From Mycobacterium sp. (lineage in GTDB: Bacteria > Actinomycetota > Actinomycetes > Mycobacteriales > Mycobacteriaceae): a DNA stretch of 64,000 nucleotides. The first letter of the stretch is position 1; each line of letters starts with the position of its first letter. Location: contig NZ_SCRH01000017.1 of NCBI RefSeq assembly GCF_004298145.1, positions 62,001 to 126,000 on the forward strand. The letters are read 5' to 3'. This document shows positions 47,501 to 55,933 of the stretch, piece after piece. A program made the position numbers and the translations under genes. The notes under the pieces were generated by a model. That model searched no databases, was not told the DNA's origin, and worked only from the letters and a program-made list of their open reading frames with translations.

Positions 47501-48409
47501 ATGGCCATCGAGATCGCCCGCCCCAAACTCGAGGGAAACGTCGCCGTCGGTGAAGACCGCCAGATCGGCTTCGCCGAATTCGGGGACCCGCAGGGCCGCG
47601 CGGTCTTCTGGCTGCACGGCACCCCCGGCGCCCGCCGCCAGATTCCCACCGAAGCGCGCCTCTACGCCGAAACCAACAAGATCCGGCTGATCGGGCTGGA
47701 CCGTCCCGGGATCGGCTCGTCGACACCCCATCGGTACGAGAACATCCGGGCTTTCGCCGACGACCTGCGGACCATCGCGGACACGCTCGGCATCGACAAA
47801 ATGGCCGTCATCGGCCTGTCCGGCGGCGGTCCGTACGCGCTCGCGTCGGCCGCGGTCCTGCCCGACCGGGTCGTGGCGGCCGGCGTGCTCGGCGGTGTCG
47901 CACCGTTCCTCGGCGACGAGGGGATCACCAGCGGTCTGATGAACCTGGGCAAGCGGGTGGCGCCGCTGCTGCGGCTGGGCGGTGACCCGCTGCGGATCGG
48001 CGCCAGCCTGGTGGTCCGGGCGATCCGACCGGTCGCGAATACCGCGCTGTATCTGTACGCGGCGGTATCGCCCGAGGCCGATCGGCGCCTGCTCACCCGC
48101 CCCGAGTTCGGAGCCATGTTCCTCGACGACCTGCTCAACGGCAGCCGCAAGCAGCTGGCGGCCCCCTTCAACGACATCATCCTGTTCACCCGGGACTGGG
48201 GATTCCGGCTCGACGAGGTCAGGGTCCCGGTCCGCTGGTGGCACGGCGACAGTGACCACATCGTGCCGTTCGCCCATGGCGAGCACGTGGTGTCCCTGCT
48301 GCCCGACTGCGAGCTGTTCGTGCTGCCCGGCGAAAGCCACCTCGCCGGGCTGGGTCGCGGCGAGGAGATCCTGTCCACCCTGATCAAGATCTGGGACGAG
48401 CAGAACTGA
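47501..48409 (+). CDS. Alpha/beta hydrolase, Rv1191-like
   Basis: A 302-residue hydrolase: oxyanion motif HGTPGAR near 48, nucleophile elbow GLSGGGP near 106-112, acid in HGDSDHIVPF and His in GESHLAGLG. It matches Rv1191 strongly in sequence and in being upstream of fadD36 (Rv1192 is absent). ATG 47501 begins the conserved MAIEIARPKLEGN. Soluble; substrate unknown. Confidence 0.88.
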   Translation: MAIEIARPKLEGNVAVGEDRQIGFAEFGDPQGRAVFWLHGTPGARRQIPTEARLYAETNKIRLIGLDRPGIGSSTPHRYENIRAFADDLRTIADTLGIDKMAVIGLSGGGPYALASAAVLPDRVVAAGVLGGVAPFLGDEGITSGLMNLGKRVAPLLRLGGDPLRIGASLVVRAIRPVANTALYLYAAVSPEADRRLLTRPEFGAMFLDDLLNGSRKQLAAPFNDIILFTRDWGFRLDEVRVPVRWWHGDSDHIVPFAHGEHVVSLLPDCELFVLPGESHLAGLGRGEEILSTLIKIWDEQN

Positions 48410-48437
48410 CCCTTCGGGCTCCGGGTAGCCTGCTGAC

Positions 48438-49859
48438 GTGCTGCTGGCGTCCCTTGATCCCTCGGTCGTAACCGCCACCGATATCGACGATGCGGTGCGC
48501 ATCGACGGCACCGTGCTCAGCCGCAGCGACCTGGTCGGTGCCGCCACCTCGGTGGCCGAGCGGGTGGGCGGCGCGGGCCGGGTCGCCATCCTGGCCGCCC
48601 CGACCGCCGAGACGGTGCTGGCGGTCACCGGGTGCCTGATCGCCGGAGTGCCCTTCGTCCCGGTGCCCGCCGACGTCGGCGCGGCCGAACGCCACCACAT
48701 GCTCACCGATTCCGGAGCGCACGCCTGGCTTGGGGCGGCTCCGGACAAGCCCGAAGGGCTGCCGCACATCCCGGTCCGCTTGCACGCCCGCTCCTGGCAC
48801 CGCTACCCCGAGCCGTCGCCCGACGCCACCGCGATGATCATCTACACCTCCGGCACCACTGGGCTGCCCAAAGGGGTGGTACTGAGCCGGCGAGCGATCG
48901 CCGCCGACCTGGACGCGCTCGCGCAAGCCTGGCAATGGACAGCCGACGACGTCTTGGTGCACGGGTTGCCGCTCTTCCACGTCCACGGCCTGGTGTTGGG
49001 CCTGCTCGGCTCGCTGCGGATCGGAAATCGCTTCATCCACACCGGAAAGCCGACGCCGGCGGGCTACGCCCACGCCCGCACCGACTTCGGCGGCACGCTG
49101 TTTTTCGGCGTGCCGACGGTGTGGTCGCGGGTGGTGGCCGACGAGGCGGCCGCCCGGGCGCTGGGCCCGGCGCGGCTTTTGGTCTCGGGAAGCGCAGCGC
49201 TGCCGGTTCCGGTGTTCGACCGGTTGGCGGCGTTGACCGGGCATCAGCCCGTCGAACGCTACGGCGCCTCGGAATCGCTGATCACCATTTCGACGCGGGC
49301 CGACGGCGAGCGGCGCCCGGGGTGGGTGGGTCTGCCGCTCGCCGGGGTGCAGACCCGGGTGCTCGATGACGACGGCGGGCCGGTGCCGCACGACGGGGAA
49401 ACCGTCGGGAAGCTCCACGTTCGCGGTCCGATGATGTTCGACGGCTACCTGAATCGACCGGACGCCACCGCCGAGGCGTTCGACGCCGACGGCTGGTACC
49501 GCACCGGTGACGTCGCGGTCATCGACGCCGCGGGGATGCACCGCATCGTGGGGCGCGAGTCGGTCGATCTGATCAAGTCCGGTGGCTACCGCATCGGCGC
49601 GGGCGAGATCGAGACGGTGCTGCTCGGGCATCCGGGCGTGCAGGAGGCCGCGGTGGTGGGGATGCCCGATGCGGACCTGGGGCAGCGCATCGTCGCGTAC
49701 ATCGTCGGAGCGGCGGAGCTGAGCGCCGACGAACTGATCGACTATGTCGCGCAACAACTTTCGGTGCACAAGCGGCCGCGTGAGGTGCGCGTCGTCGACG
49801 CGCTGCCCCGCAATGCCATGGGCAAGGTCCTCAAGAAGCAGCTGCTGTCCGAGGGCTGA
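48438..49859 (+). CDS. fadD36: Acyl-CoA synthetase FadD36
   Basis: A 473-residue adenylate-forming enzyme. ATP motif IIYTSGTTGLPKGVVLS near 135-151; RYGASESLITIS (A5); DGWYRTGDVA (A7); the C-terminal lysine in PRNAMGKVLKK. Same length as Rv1193. The short N-terminal domain suggests a small or medium substrate, probably a carboxylic acid such as malonate- or methylmalonate-like acids (inference from size). GTG 48438. Confidence 0.9.
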   Translation: MLLASLDPSVVTATDIDDAVRIDGTVLSRSDLVGAATSVAERVGGAGRVAILAAPTAETVLAVTGCLIAGVPFVPVPADVGAAERHHMLTDSGAHAWLGAAPDKPEGLPHIPVRLHARSWHRYPEPSPDATAMIIYTSGTTGLPKGVVLSRRAIAADLDALAQAWQWTADDVLVHGLPLFHVHGLVLGLLGSLRIGNRFIHTGKPTPAGYAHARTDFGGTLFFGVPTVWSRVVADEAAARALGPARLLVSGSAALPVPVFDRLAALTGHQPVERYGASESLITISTRADGERRPGWVGLPLAGVQTRVLDDDGGPVPHDGETVGKLHVRGPMMFDGYLNRPDATAEAFDADGWYRTGDVAVIDAAGMHRIVGRESVDLIKSGGYRIGAGEIETVLLGHPGVQEAAVVGMPDADLGQRIVAYIVGAAELSADELIDYVAQQLSVHKRPREVRVVDALPRNAMGKVLKKQLLSEG

Positions 49860-49960
49860 GCGTCGTTCCGCGCGGGCGTAACCACACTGCGAAACCCAGC
49901 TCGATTCTTCGCAGTCGCGATACGCTCGCGGTCCAACGGGCGGCAGGTACCGTCGTAAAA

Positions 49961-51280
49961 GTGCAAGGACGGAACCGACCACCGGGTGGCGCCGCCACGA
50001 CCGTCGTGATCGGGCCCACGCCGATGAGGCGGATCGCGGCCGCCTGTTTCGTCGGCTCGGCGATCGAGTTCTACGACTTCCTCATCTACGGCACCGCGGC
50101 GGCGCTGGTGTTCCCGACGGTGTTCTTCCCGCACCTGAGCACTGCCGGCGCCACGATTGCCTCGATGGGAACGTTTGCGACGGCGTTTTTGTCCCGGCCC
50201 CTCGGCGCGGCCGTGTTCGGATACTTCGGGGACCGGCTGGGGCGCAAGAAGACCCTGGTCTCCACGCTGCTGATCATGGGCCTGTCGACGGTGTGCGTGG
50301 GCCTGATCCCCAGCTCCGGGGCGATCGGTGCCGCGGCGCCGCTGATCTTGGTGGCGCTTCGGCTGTTGCAGGGGTTCGCCGTCGGCGGCGAATGGGCGGG
50401 CTCGGCGTTGCTGAGCGCCGAATACGCGCCGGCCGACCAGCGTGGCCGCTACGGCGTGTTCACGTTGCTGGGTGGCGGCACCGCGGCCGTGCTGAGCAGC
50501 GCAACCTTTCTCGGGGTGAACGTCACCGTCGGTGAAGGCAGTCCGGCGTTTCTGCAGTGGGGCTGGCGGGTGCCTTTCCTGCTCAGCGCGGTGTTGGTCG
50601 CGCTCGCCCTGTATGTGCGCCTGAACATCGAGGAGACCCCGGTGTTCGCGGAGGAGAAGGCGCGTGAGCTGATACCCAAAACACCGCTCGCGGAGCTGCT
50701 GCGCCTGCAACGCCGTGAGATCGCGCTGGCCGCGGGCAGCATCCTCGGCGCGTTGGGGTTCATCTACATGGCCAACACCTACCTGGCGATGTACGCGCAC
50801 TCCCACCTGGGGTATTCGCGCAACTTCATCTGGTTCGTCGGCGCGCTGGGCGGGCTCGCAAGCATGACGTTCATGGTGACCTCGGCCGTTCTGTGCGACC
50901 GGCTCGGGCGCCGTCGCATCATGCTGGTGGGGTGGACGTGTTGTCTGCTGTGGTCATTTCTGGTGATGCCGCTGTTGGATACGGGCCAACCGGTCCTTTA
51001 TGCGGTGGCGATCGTCGGGATGTGCACAGTCGCGGCGATCGGCTCCGGCCCGACGGCGGCGTTCATCCCCGAGCTGTTCGCCACCCGCTACCGCTACAGC
51101 GGAACCGCGCTGGCGCAAAACCTCGCCGGCATCGTTGGTAGCGCGTCGCCGCCGCTGGTCGCCGGGGCCCTGCTGGTGACCTACGGCAGCTGGGCGATCG
51201 GGCTCATGCTGGCGGCCCTCACGTCGGTCAGCGTGGTGTGCACCTATCTACTGCCCGAAACCAACGGCACGGCGCTTTGA
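49961..51280 (+). CDS. MFS metabolite:proton symporter (MHS family, Rv1200-like)
   Basis: A 439-residue transporter with 12 predicted helices. Signature IEFYDFLIYGTAAALVFPTV at the first helix and GYFGDRLGRKKTL in the first loop are typical of the MHS group (ShiA/ProP-like), which imports organic acids or osmolytes. The GTG start at 49961 and later options (GTG 50006, ATG 50024) all keep the first helix. Matches Rv1200. In M. tuberculosis PE13, PPE18, esxK and esxL lie between fadD36 and this gene; none is here. Confidence 0.85.
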   Translation: MQGRNRPPGGAATTVVIGPTPMRRIAAACFVGSAIEFYDFLIYGTAAALVFPTVFFPHLSTAGATIASMGTFATAFLSRPLGAAVFGYFGDRLGRKKTLVSTLLIMGLSTVCVGLIPSSGAIGAAAPLILVALRLLQGFAVGGEWAGSALLSAEYAPADQRGRYGVFTLLGGGTAAVLSSATFLGVNVTVGEGSPAFLQWGWRVPFLLSAVLVALALYVRLNIEETPVFAEEKARELIPKTPLAELLRLQRREIALAAGSILGALGFIYMANTYLAMYAHSHLGYSRNFIWFVGALGGLASMTFMVTSAVLCDRLGRRRIMLVGWTCCLLWSFLVMPLLDTGQPVLYAVAIVGMCTVAAIGSGPTAAFIPELFATRYRYSGTALAQNLAGIVGSASPPLVAGALLVTYGSWAIGLMLAALTSVSVVCTYLLPETNGTAL

Positions 51281-51283
51281 TCC

Positions 51284-52237
51284 TCAGTTGGCGTGCAGGT
51301 CCTCGTTGAGGGCAATGCCCTGGCCGCCGCGGGCCACCACCTCGACTGCCCCGCTCAGCGAATTGCGCCGGAACAACAGGTTGTTGCCGCCGGAGAACTC
51401 GCGCGCCTTCATCTCTTTACCCTCGGGCGTGATGACCTTGGTGCCCGCGGTGACATAGAGGCCGGCCTCCACGACGCAGTCGTCGCCCAGTGAGATGCCC
51501 AGGCCCGCGTTGGCGCCGAGCAGGCAACGCTTGCCGATCGAAATGACTTCGGTGCCACCGCCGGACAGCGTGCCCATGATCGAGGCCCCACCACCGATAT
51601 CGGAGCCGTCGCCCACCACCACGCCGGCCGAGATGCGACCCTCCACCATCGACGCCCCCAGCGTGCCGGCGTTGTAGTTGACAAAGCCTTCGTGCATCAC
51701 CGTCGTGCCCGGGGCCAGATGGGCACCGAGCCGCACCCGGTCGGCGTCGGCGATGCGCACCCCGGTCGGCAACACGTAGTCGACCATCCGCGGGAACTTG
51801 TCGACGCCGTAAACCGTCACCGGCCCGTGGCGGCGCAGCCGGGCGCGGACAGCCTCGAACCCCTCGACGGCGCAGGGCCCGCGATTAGTCCACACCACAT
51901 TGGTTAATACCCCGAACAAGCCGCCGGCGTTCAGCCCGTGCGGCGCCACCAACCGGTGCGACAGTAGATGCAGCCGTAGGTAGGCGTCGTAGGCGTCGGC
52001 GGCCACGTCGTCCAGCGAGCCGATGACCGTGCGCACGGCGACGGTCTCGGTGCCGCGGTCGTCGTCCCGGCCGATCAGTGCGGTCAGTTCGGGCGGGACG
52101 TCGGACAGCACGAGTCGCGACGTGGCACCGGTGCCCGATTCGGCCAGTTCCGGTGCGGGAAACCATGTGTCGAGGATCGACCCGTCGGCGGCCAGCGTCG
52201 CCAGGCCTATCCCTTCGGCACCTGCTGCTCTTGTCAC
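51284..52237 (-). CDS. dapD: Tetrahydrodipicolinate N-succinyltransferase DapD
   Basis: A 317-residue trimeric enzyme, same length as Rv1201c, transferring succinyl from succinyl-CoA to tetrahydrodipicolinate in diaminopimelate/lysine synthesis. The left-handed beta-helix hexapeptide repeats are clear ([50 protein letters not shown]). Catalytic-region motif [14 protein letters not shown] 52237 is chosen to match family length; the open frame to 52336 encodes non-conserved Pro/Arg-rich sequence inside an inverted repeat. Confidence 0.93.
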   Translation of the reverse strand: MTRAAGAEGIGLATLAADGSILDTWFPAPELAESGTGATSRLVLSDVPPELTALIGRDDDRGTETVAVRTVIGSLDDVAADAYDAYLRLHLLSHRLVAPHGLNAGGLFGVLTNVVWTNRGPCAVEGFEAVRARLRRHGPVTVYGVDKFPRMVDYVLPTGVRIADADRVRLGAHLAPGTTVMHEGFVNYNAGTLGASMVEGRISAGVVVGDGSDIGGGASIMGTLSGGGTEVISIGKRCLLGANAGLGISLGDDCVVEAGLYVTAGTKVITPEGKEMKAREFSGGNNLLFRRNSLSGAVEVVARGGQGIALNEDLHAN

Positions 52238-52581
52238 GGCGGTCAGGGTACTTGCCGGCCTGCGCCGCGGGTCCGTCGCCCCGGTGGGGGGGACGCGCGA
52301 AACGCCGCGATCAGCTGCGCTTTTGTGGGCCGACACACCGGGGCGACGGACCGTCCGCGCGGCCGCATATGAAAAGCTGACCCGCGCAACGTGACTCGGC
52401 CCTCGCTGCGCATCCGCTGCATCGTGCGTTTCTAGGTCAGCCGTCTTGCCAGGTCAACCGCGTGAACCTTGCCGTTTCGGGGTACCTCGCTCCCGGGATC
52501 GGCTGGTCATGTCCTGGGCGTTGCGCAGAGCCAACGTCGCGGGTCCGCAAGGGGCCGGCTCGTTTAGAGAAGGAGAAAACC
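52238..52581. other. Spacer with a 17-bp inverted repeat between dapD and PE gene
   Basis: 344 bases between divergent genes, no convincing ORF. The left part holds a perfect inverted repeat: 52270-52286 against 52336-52352, starting GGTCCGTCGCCCCGGTG, arms 49 bases apart. It would form a long cruciform or RNA stem in the dapD leader. The right end holds the strong ribosome site GAAGGAG of the PE gene (52570-52576). No promoter hexamers are clear. Confidence 0.6.
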
Positions 52582-53400
52582 ATGTCCTTTGTCACCACTC
52601 GGCCCGATGCGCTGATGGCCGCGGCGAGCGTGCTCGAAGCGCTCGGCTCGTCGATGGACGCGCAGAACGCCGCCGCAGCAGCGCCGACCACGAGCATCGC
52701 TCCGGCGGCCGCCGACGAAGTCTCCGCGCTGCAGGCCGCACAGTTTTCCGCCTACGGCGTCTTATACCAGCAGGTCAGCAGGCAGGCGAGCGCGATCCAC
52801 CAGACGATGGTGAAGAACCTGAATACCAGCGCCGGTTCCTATGGCGCGACGGAAACCGCGAACAGGATGACAACCAGCGCCGCAACGTTGCAGGCAATCA
52901 CCCCCAACGCCGCACCGGGCGCGGCGGCCGCCGCGCCGCCCGCGGGAACCACCAGCCTCGGGACCGGGATCGGGTGGGGGCAGAGCGTCGGCGCCGCGGC
53001 GTCGGACTTCATCACCTTGGGCGAGGGGCAATTCGCTCCCGTCCCCGGCGCGGCCGGGATCCCCAATTTCACCGGGGGTCTCACCTCAGCGACCGCGCCC
53101 GCGCCGGCGGCGCCCGCGGCCGTGGGTGCGGCGCCGGTGCTGGCGAGCATGGGTCGCGGGCCGTCGATCGGCGCGTTGTCGGTGCCACCCAGCTGGGCGG
53201 CGGGTGGTGTTCCGTCGGTGAACCCGGCCCCGGCGCAGCTGGTCGGCGCGGGCTTCACCAGCGCCGCACCCCACGGCGCGCCGGTGACCGCCGTGCCGGG
53301 CGGCCTGCCCTCGATGGCCACCGCCGGACGCGGCGGCTACGGCCTCGGTGTGCCGCGCTACGGCGTCAAGCCCACCGTGATGCCCAAGCCGGCCATCTAG
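52582..53400 (+). CDS. PE-family protein with SVP-like C-terminus
   Basis: A 272-residue protein whose first about 95 residues are a PE domain (SFVTTRPDALMAAASVLEAL, IAPAAADEVSALQAAQFSAYG, YQQVSRQASAIHQTMVKNL), the helical hairpin that pairs with PPE partners for ESX type VII export. The C-terminal half is Ala/Gly/Pro-rich and ends RGGYGLGVPRYGVKPTVMP, like the PPE protein next door. It is followed 37 bases later by that PPE gene. ATG 52582 after AGAAGGAG. Confidence 0.9.
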   Translation: MSFVTTRPDALMAAASVLEALGSSMDAQNAAAAAPTTSIAPAAADEVSALQAAQFSAYGVLYQQVSRQASAIHQTMVKNLNTSAGSYGATETANRMTTSAATLQAITPNAAPGAAAAAPPAGTTSLGTGIGWGQSVGAAASDFITLGEGQFAPVPGAAGIPNFTGGLTSATAPAPAAPAAVGAAPVLASMGRGPSIGALSVPPSWAAGGVPSVNPAPAQLVGAGFTSAAPHGAPVTAVPGGLPSMATAGRGGYGLGVPRYGVKPTVMPKPAI

Positions 53401-53437
53401 CACCCACCGGACATCAGCACAGAACAGGAGTGACGCA

Positions 53438-54595
53438 ATGACTTTCGACTTCGGAGCACTTCCCCCCGAGATTAACTCCCTCCGCATGTACACCGGCGCG
53501 GGAGCCGGGCCGATGATGGCCGCCGCGGCGGCGTTCAGCGCCCTCGCCGACGAATTGGCCACGACGGCCTCCGCCAGCCAGTCGGCGATCTCGAACCTGA
53601 CCGGCGAGGAGTGGATCGGCCCCTCCTCGGTCGCGATGGCCACCGCCGTCGAGCCATACCTGGCGTGGATGCACACCACCGCCGCCCAGCTGCAGCAGGC
53701 GGCCTCCCAGGCCATGGCCTCGGCGGCGGCCTATGAGGCGGCCTTCGCGATGACGGTGCCGCCCCCGCTGATCGCGGCCAACAGGGCCCAGCTCGCGGCC
53801 CTGACCGCGACGAACGTCCTGGGGCAGAACACCGCGGCGATCGCGGCCACCGAGGCGCAGTACGGCGAAATGTGGGCCCAGGATGCCGCCGCCATGTATG
53901 GGTACGCGGCGGCGTCCGCGACCGCGGGCAGGCTGAGCCCGTTGACCTCGCCGGCGCCGACCAACCAGCCGGGTGGGCTGGGCGCGCAGTCCATGGCCGT
54001 CTCCCGGGCGATGGCCACGAGCACCCAGACGAGCGCCCTCCAGCAGGTCGTGTCCAGCGCCCCTACCGCGACGTCGCTTTTGGCGGCCCCGCTGGATCCG
54101 CCGGCGGGGCTGAGCGGGCTGGACAGTTTCCTCGGCAACCCGGTGGTGAACAACATCGGCAACGCCGGTTTCGACGTGGTGTCCTGGAACGTGTTCAACA
54201 CCATCGTGTCCAACATCCTCTACAACCACACCCTCGATGCGGCGGCTGCTTCCGGCTTGGCCAGCGATGTGGGAGGCGCGGTCGGCGGCGGTACCTTGCT
54301 GGGCGCCACGGCCCCGGTGAGCACGGCGGCCGTCGGGGCCGCGCCGGTGCTGGCGAGCATGGGCTCGGCCGCTCCGGTCGGCGGCCTGTCGACGCCGGTC
54401 GCCTGGTCCGCGGCCACACCCACGGCCCCCGCCGCGACGCCCGCGGGCTCGGGGTGGGTCGCACCCACCGAAGAGGCGCACACGACGTGGGCGACCGGTA
54501 TGCCGGCGGTCGCCTCGGCCGGGCGCGGCGGCTATGGCATGGGGCCGCGTTACGGCGTCAAGCCCACGGTGATGCCCACGCGGTTGCTCGTGTAG
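53438..54595 (+). CDS. PPE-SVP family protein
   Basis: A 385-residue PPE protein. PPE domain about 1-175: FDFGALPPEINSLRMYTGAG, SNLTGEEWIGPSSVAM, AANRAQLAALTATNVLGQNT. The C-terminal part has the SVP-type motif GGLSTPVAWSAATP and the ending PRYGVKPTVMPTRLLV. It forms the usual PE/PPE pair with the gene before it, probably exported by ESX-5; location at the cell surface is inferred. No esxA-like pair follows, unlike the M. tuberculosis PE13-PPE18 locus. Confidence 0.9.
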   Translation: MTFDFGALPPEINSLRMYTGAGAGPMMAAAAAFSALADELATTASASQSAISNLTGEEWIGPSSVAMATAVEPYLAWMHTTAAQLQQAASQAMASAAAYEAAFAMTVPPPLIAANRAQLAALTATNVLGQNTAAIAATEAQYGEMWAQDAAAMYGYAAASATAGRLSPLTSPAPTNQPGGLGAQSMAVSRAMATSTQTSALQQVVSSAPTATSLLAAPLDPPAGLSGLDSFLGNPVVNNIGNAGFDVVSWNVFNTIVSNILYNHTLDAAAASGLASDVGGAVGGGTLLGATAPVSTAAVGAAPVLASMGSAAPVGGLSTPVAWSAATPTAPAATPAGSGWVAPTEEAHTTWATGMPAVASAGRGGYGMGPRYGVKPTVMPTRLLV

Positions 54596-54598
54596 TCG

Positions 54599-54853
54599 CT
54601 GCGCCCGGCTCCGCCGCGCTGGCGGTCGCACTGATGTTGTGTGGTGGCGACCCGCTGCGCCCGGCTCCGCCGCGCTGGCGGTCGCACTGATGTTGTGTGG
54701 TGGCGACCCGCTGCGCCCGGCTCCGCCGCGCTGGCGGTCGCACTGATGTTGTGTGGTGGTGACCCGCTGCGCCCGGCTCCGCCGCCCTGGCGGTCGCACT
54801 GATGTTGTGTGGTGGCGACCCGCTGCGCCCGGCTCCGCCGCCCTGGCGGTCGC
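54599..54853 (+). repeat. 56-bp tandem repeat, about 4.5 copies
   Basis: Units begin at 54599, 54655, 54711, 54767 and 54823 (last partial), each starting CTGCGCCCGGCTCCGCCG. Copies differ by single bases (GCGCTGG against GCCCTGG, GGCGACC against GGTGACC). Each contains the hairpin CCGCC/GGCGG. The array fills the spacer between the PPE stop and the dapE start and ends 15 bases before dapE. Likely a variable-number repeat. Confidence 0.9.
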
Positions 54854-54868
54854 CACTACCCTGAGAGC

Positions 54869-55933
54869 GTGCTGGACTTACGCGGGGATCCGATCGCGCT
54901 GACCGCGGCGCTGGTCGACATCCCCAGCGAATCGAGAAACGAAGCGCGCCTGGCCGACGAGGTCGAGACCGCGCTGCGCGCTCAGACCTCCGGCTTCGAG
55001 ATCATCCGCAACGGCAACGCCGTGCTGGCGCGCACGCGACACCAGCGGCCGTCGCGAGTCTTGCTGGCCGGGCACCTGGACACCGTCCCGGTGGCCGGCA
55101 ACCTGCCCAGCCGCCACGAGGACGGCGAGCTGCACGGCTGCGGCGCCGCGGACATGAAATCCGGCGACGCGGTCTTTCTTCATCTCGCCGCCACCGTCGC
55201 CGAACCCGTGCACGATCTGACCCTGGTGATGTACGACTGCGAGGAAATCGACGCAGCGGCAAACGGATTGGGCCGCATCGAACGCGAGCTCCCGGACTGG
55301 TTGTCCGCCGATGTGGCCATTCTGGGGGAGCCCACCGGCGGCTACATCGAAGCCGGTTGCCAGGGCACCTTGCGCGTGGTCGTCAGCGCCACCGGGACCC
55401 GTGCGCATTCGGCGCGGCCCTGGTTGGGAGACAACGCCATTCACAAACTCGGTGCGGTGCTGGTGCGGCTGGCCGCGTACGAAGCGCGCAGCGTCGACAT
55501 CGACGGCTGCACCTACCGAGAGGGCTTGTCGGCGGTGCGCATCGACGGCGGTGTGGCGGGCAACGTCATTCCCGATGCGGCCGCGGTGACGGTCAACTTC
55601 CGCTTCGCCCCGGACCGGTCGGTGCCCGACGCGCTGCAACACGTGCACGACGTGCTCGCCGGGCTGGACGTGCAGATCGAACGGACCGACGCCGCGGCGG
55701 GCGCGATGCCCGGGCTGTCCCAACCCGCCGCCAAGGCCCTGGTCGACGCCGCGGGCGGTAACGTCCGCGCCAAGTACGGCTGGACCGACGTCGCGCGTTT
55801 CGCCGCACTGGGCATACCGGCGGTCAACTTCGGGCCCGGTGATCCCAACCTGGCGCACCGGCGCGACGAACGCGTGGCGGTCGCCAACATCACCGCCGCG
55901 GTGGACATGCTGCGCGGCTACCTGAACGGCTAA
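54869..55933 (+). CDS. dapE: Succinyl-diaminopimelate desuccinylase DapE
   Basis: A 354-residue M20 zinc peptidase-family enzyme, same length as Rv1202, freeing LL-diaminopimelate from its N-succinyl form. Metal-site motifs: [11 protein letters not shown] (His and Asp), [12 protein letters not shown], and [12 protein letters not shown] (catalytic and metal Glu). The dimerisation lid domain lies about residues 165-285. The usual GHxDVVP motif appears as GHLDTVPV, normal for actinobacteria. GTG 54869 follows the tandem repeat directly. Its stop overlaps the converging ATPase gene by 4 bases. Confidence 0.93.
   Translation: MLDLRGDPIALTAALVDIPSESRNEARLADEVETALRAQTSGFEIIRNGNAVLARTRHQRPSRVLLAGHLDTVPVAGNLPSRHEDGELHGCGAADMKSGDAVFLHLAATVAEPVHDLTLVMYDCEEIDAAANGLGRIERELPDWLSADVAILGEPTGGYIEAGCQGTLRVVVSATGTRAHSARPWLGDNAIHKLGAVLVRLAAYEARSVDIDGCTYREGLSAVRIDGGVAGNVIPDAAAVTVNFRFAPDRSVPDALQHVHDVLAGLDVQIERTDAAAGAMPGLSQPAAKALVDAAGGNVRAKYGWTDVARFAALGIPAVNFGPGDPNLAHRRDERVAVANITAAVDMLRGYLNG

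Noticed and set aside
54599..54853. CRISPR array
   Set aside because: The repeats are directly adjacent with no unique spacers and no cas genes nearby.
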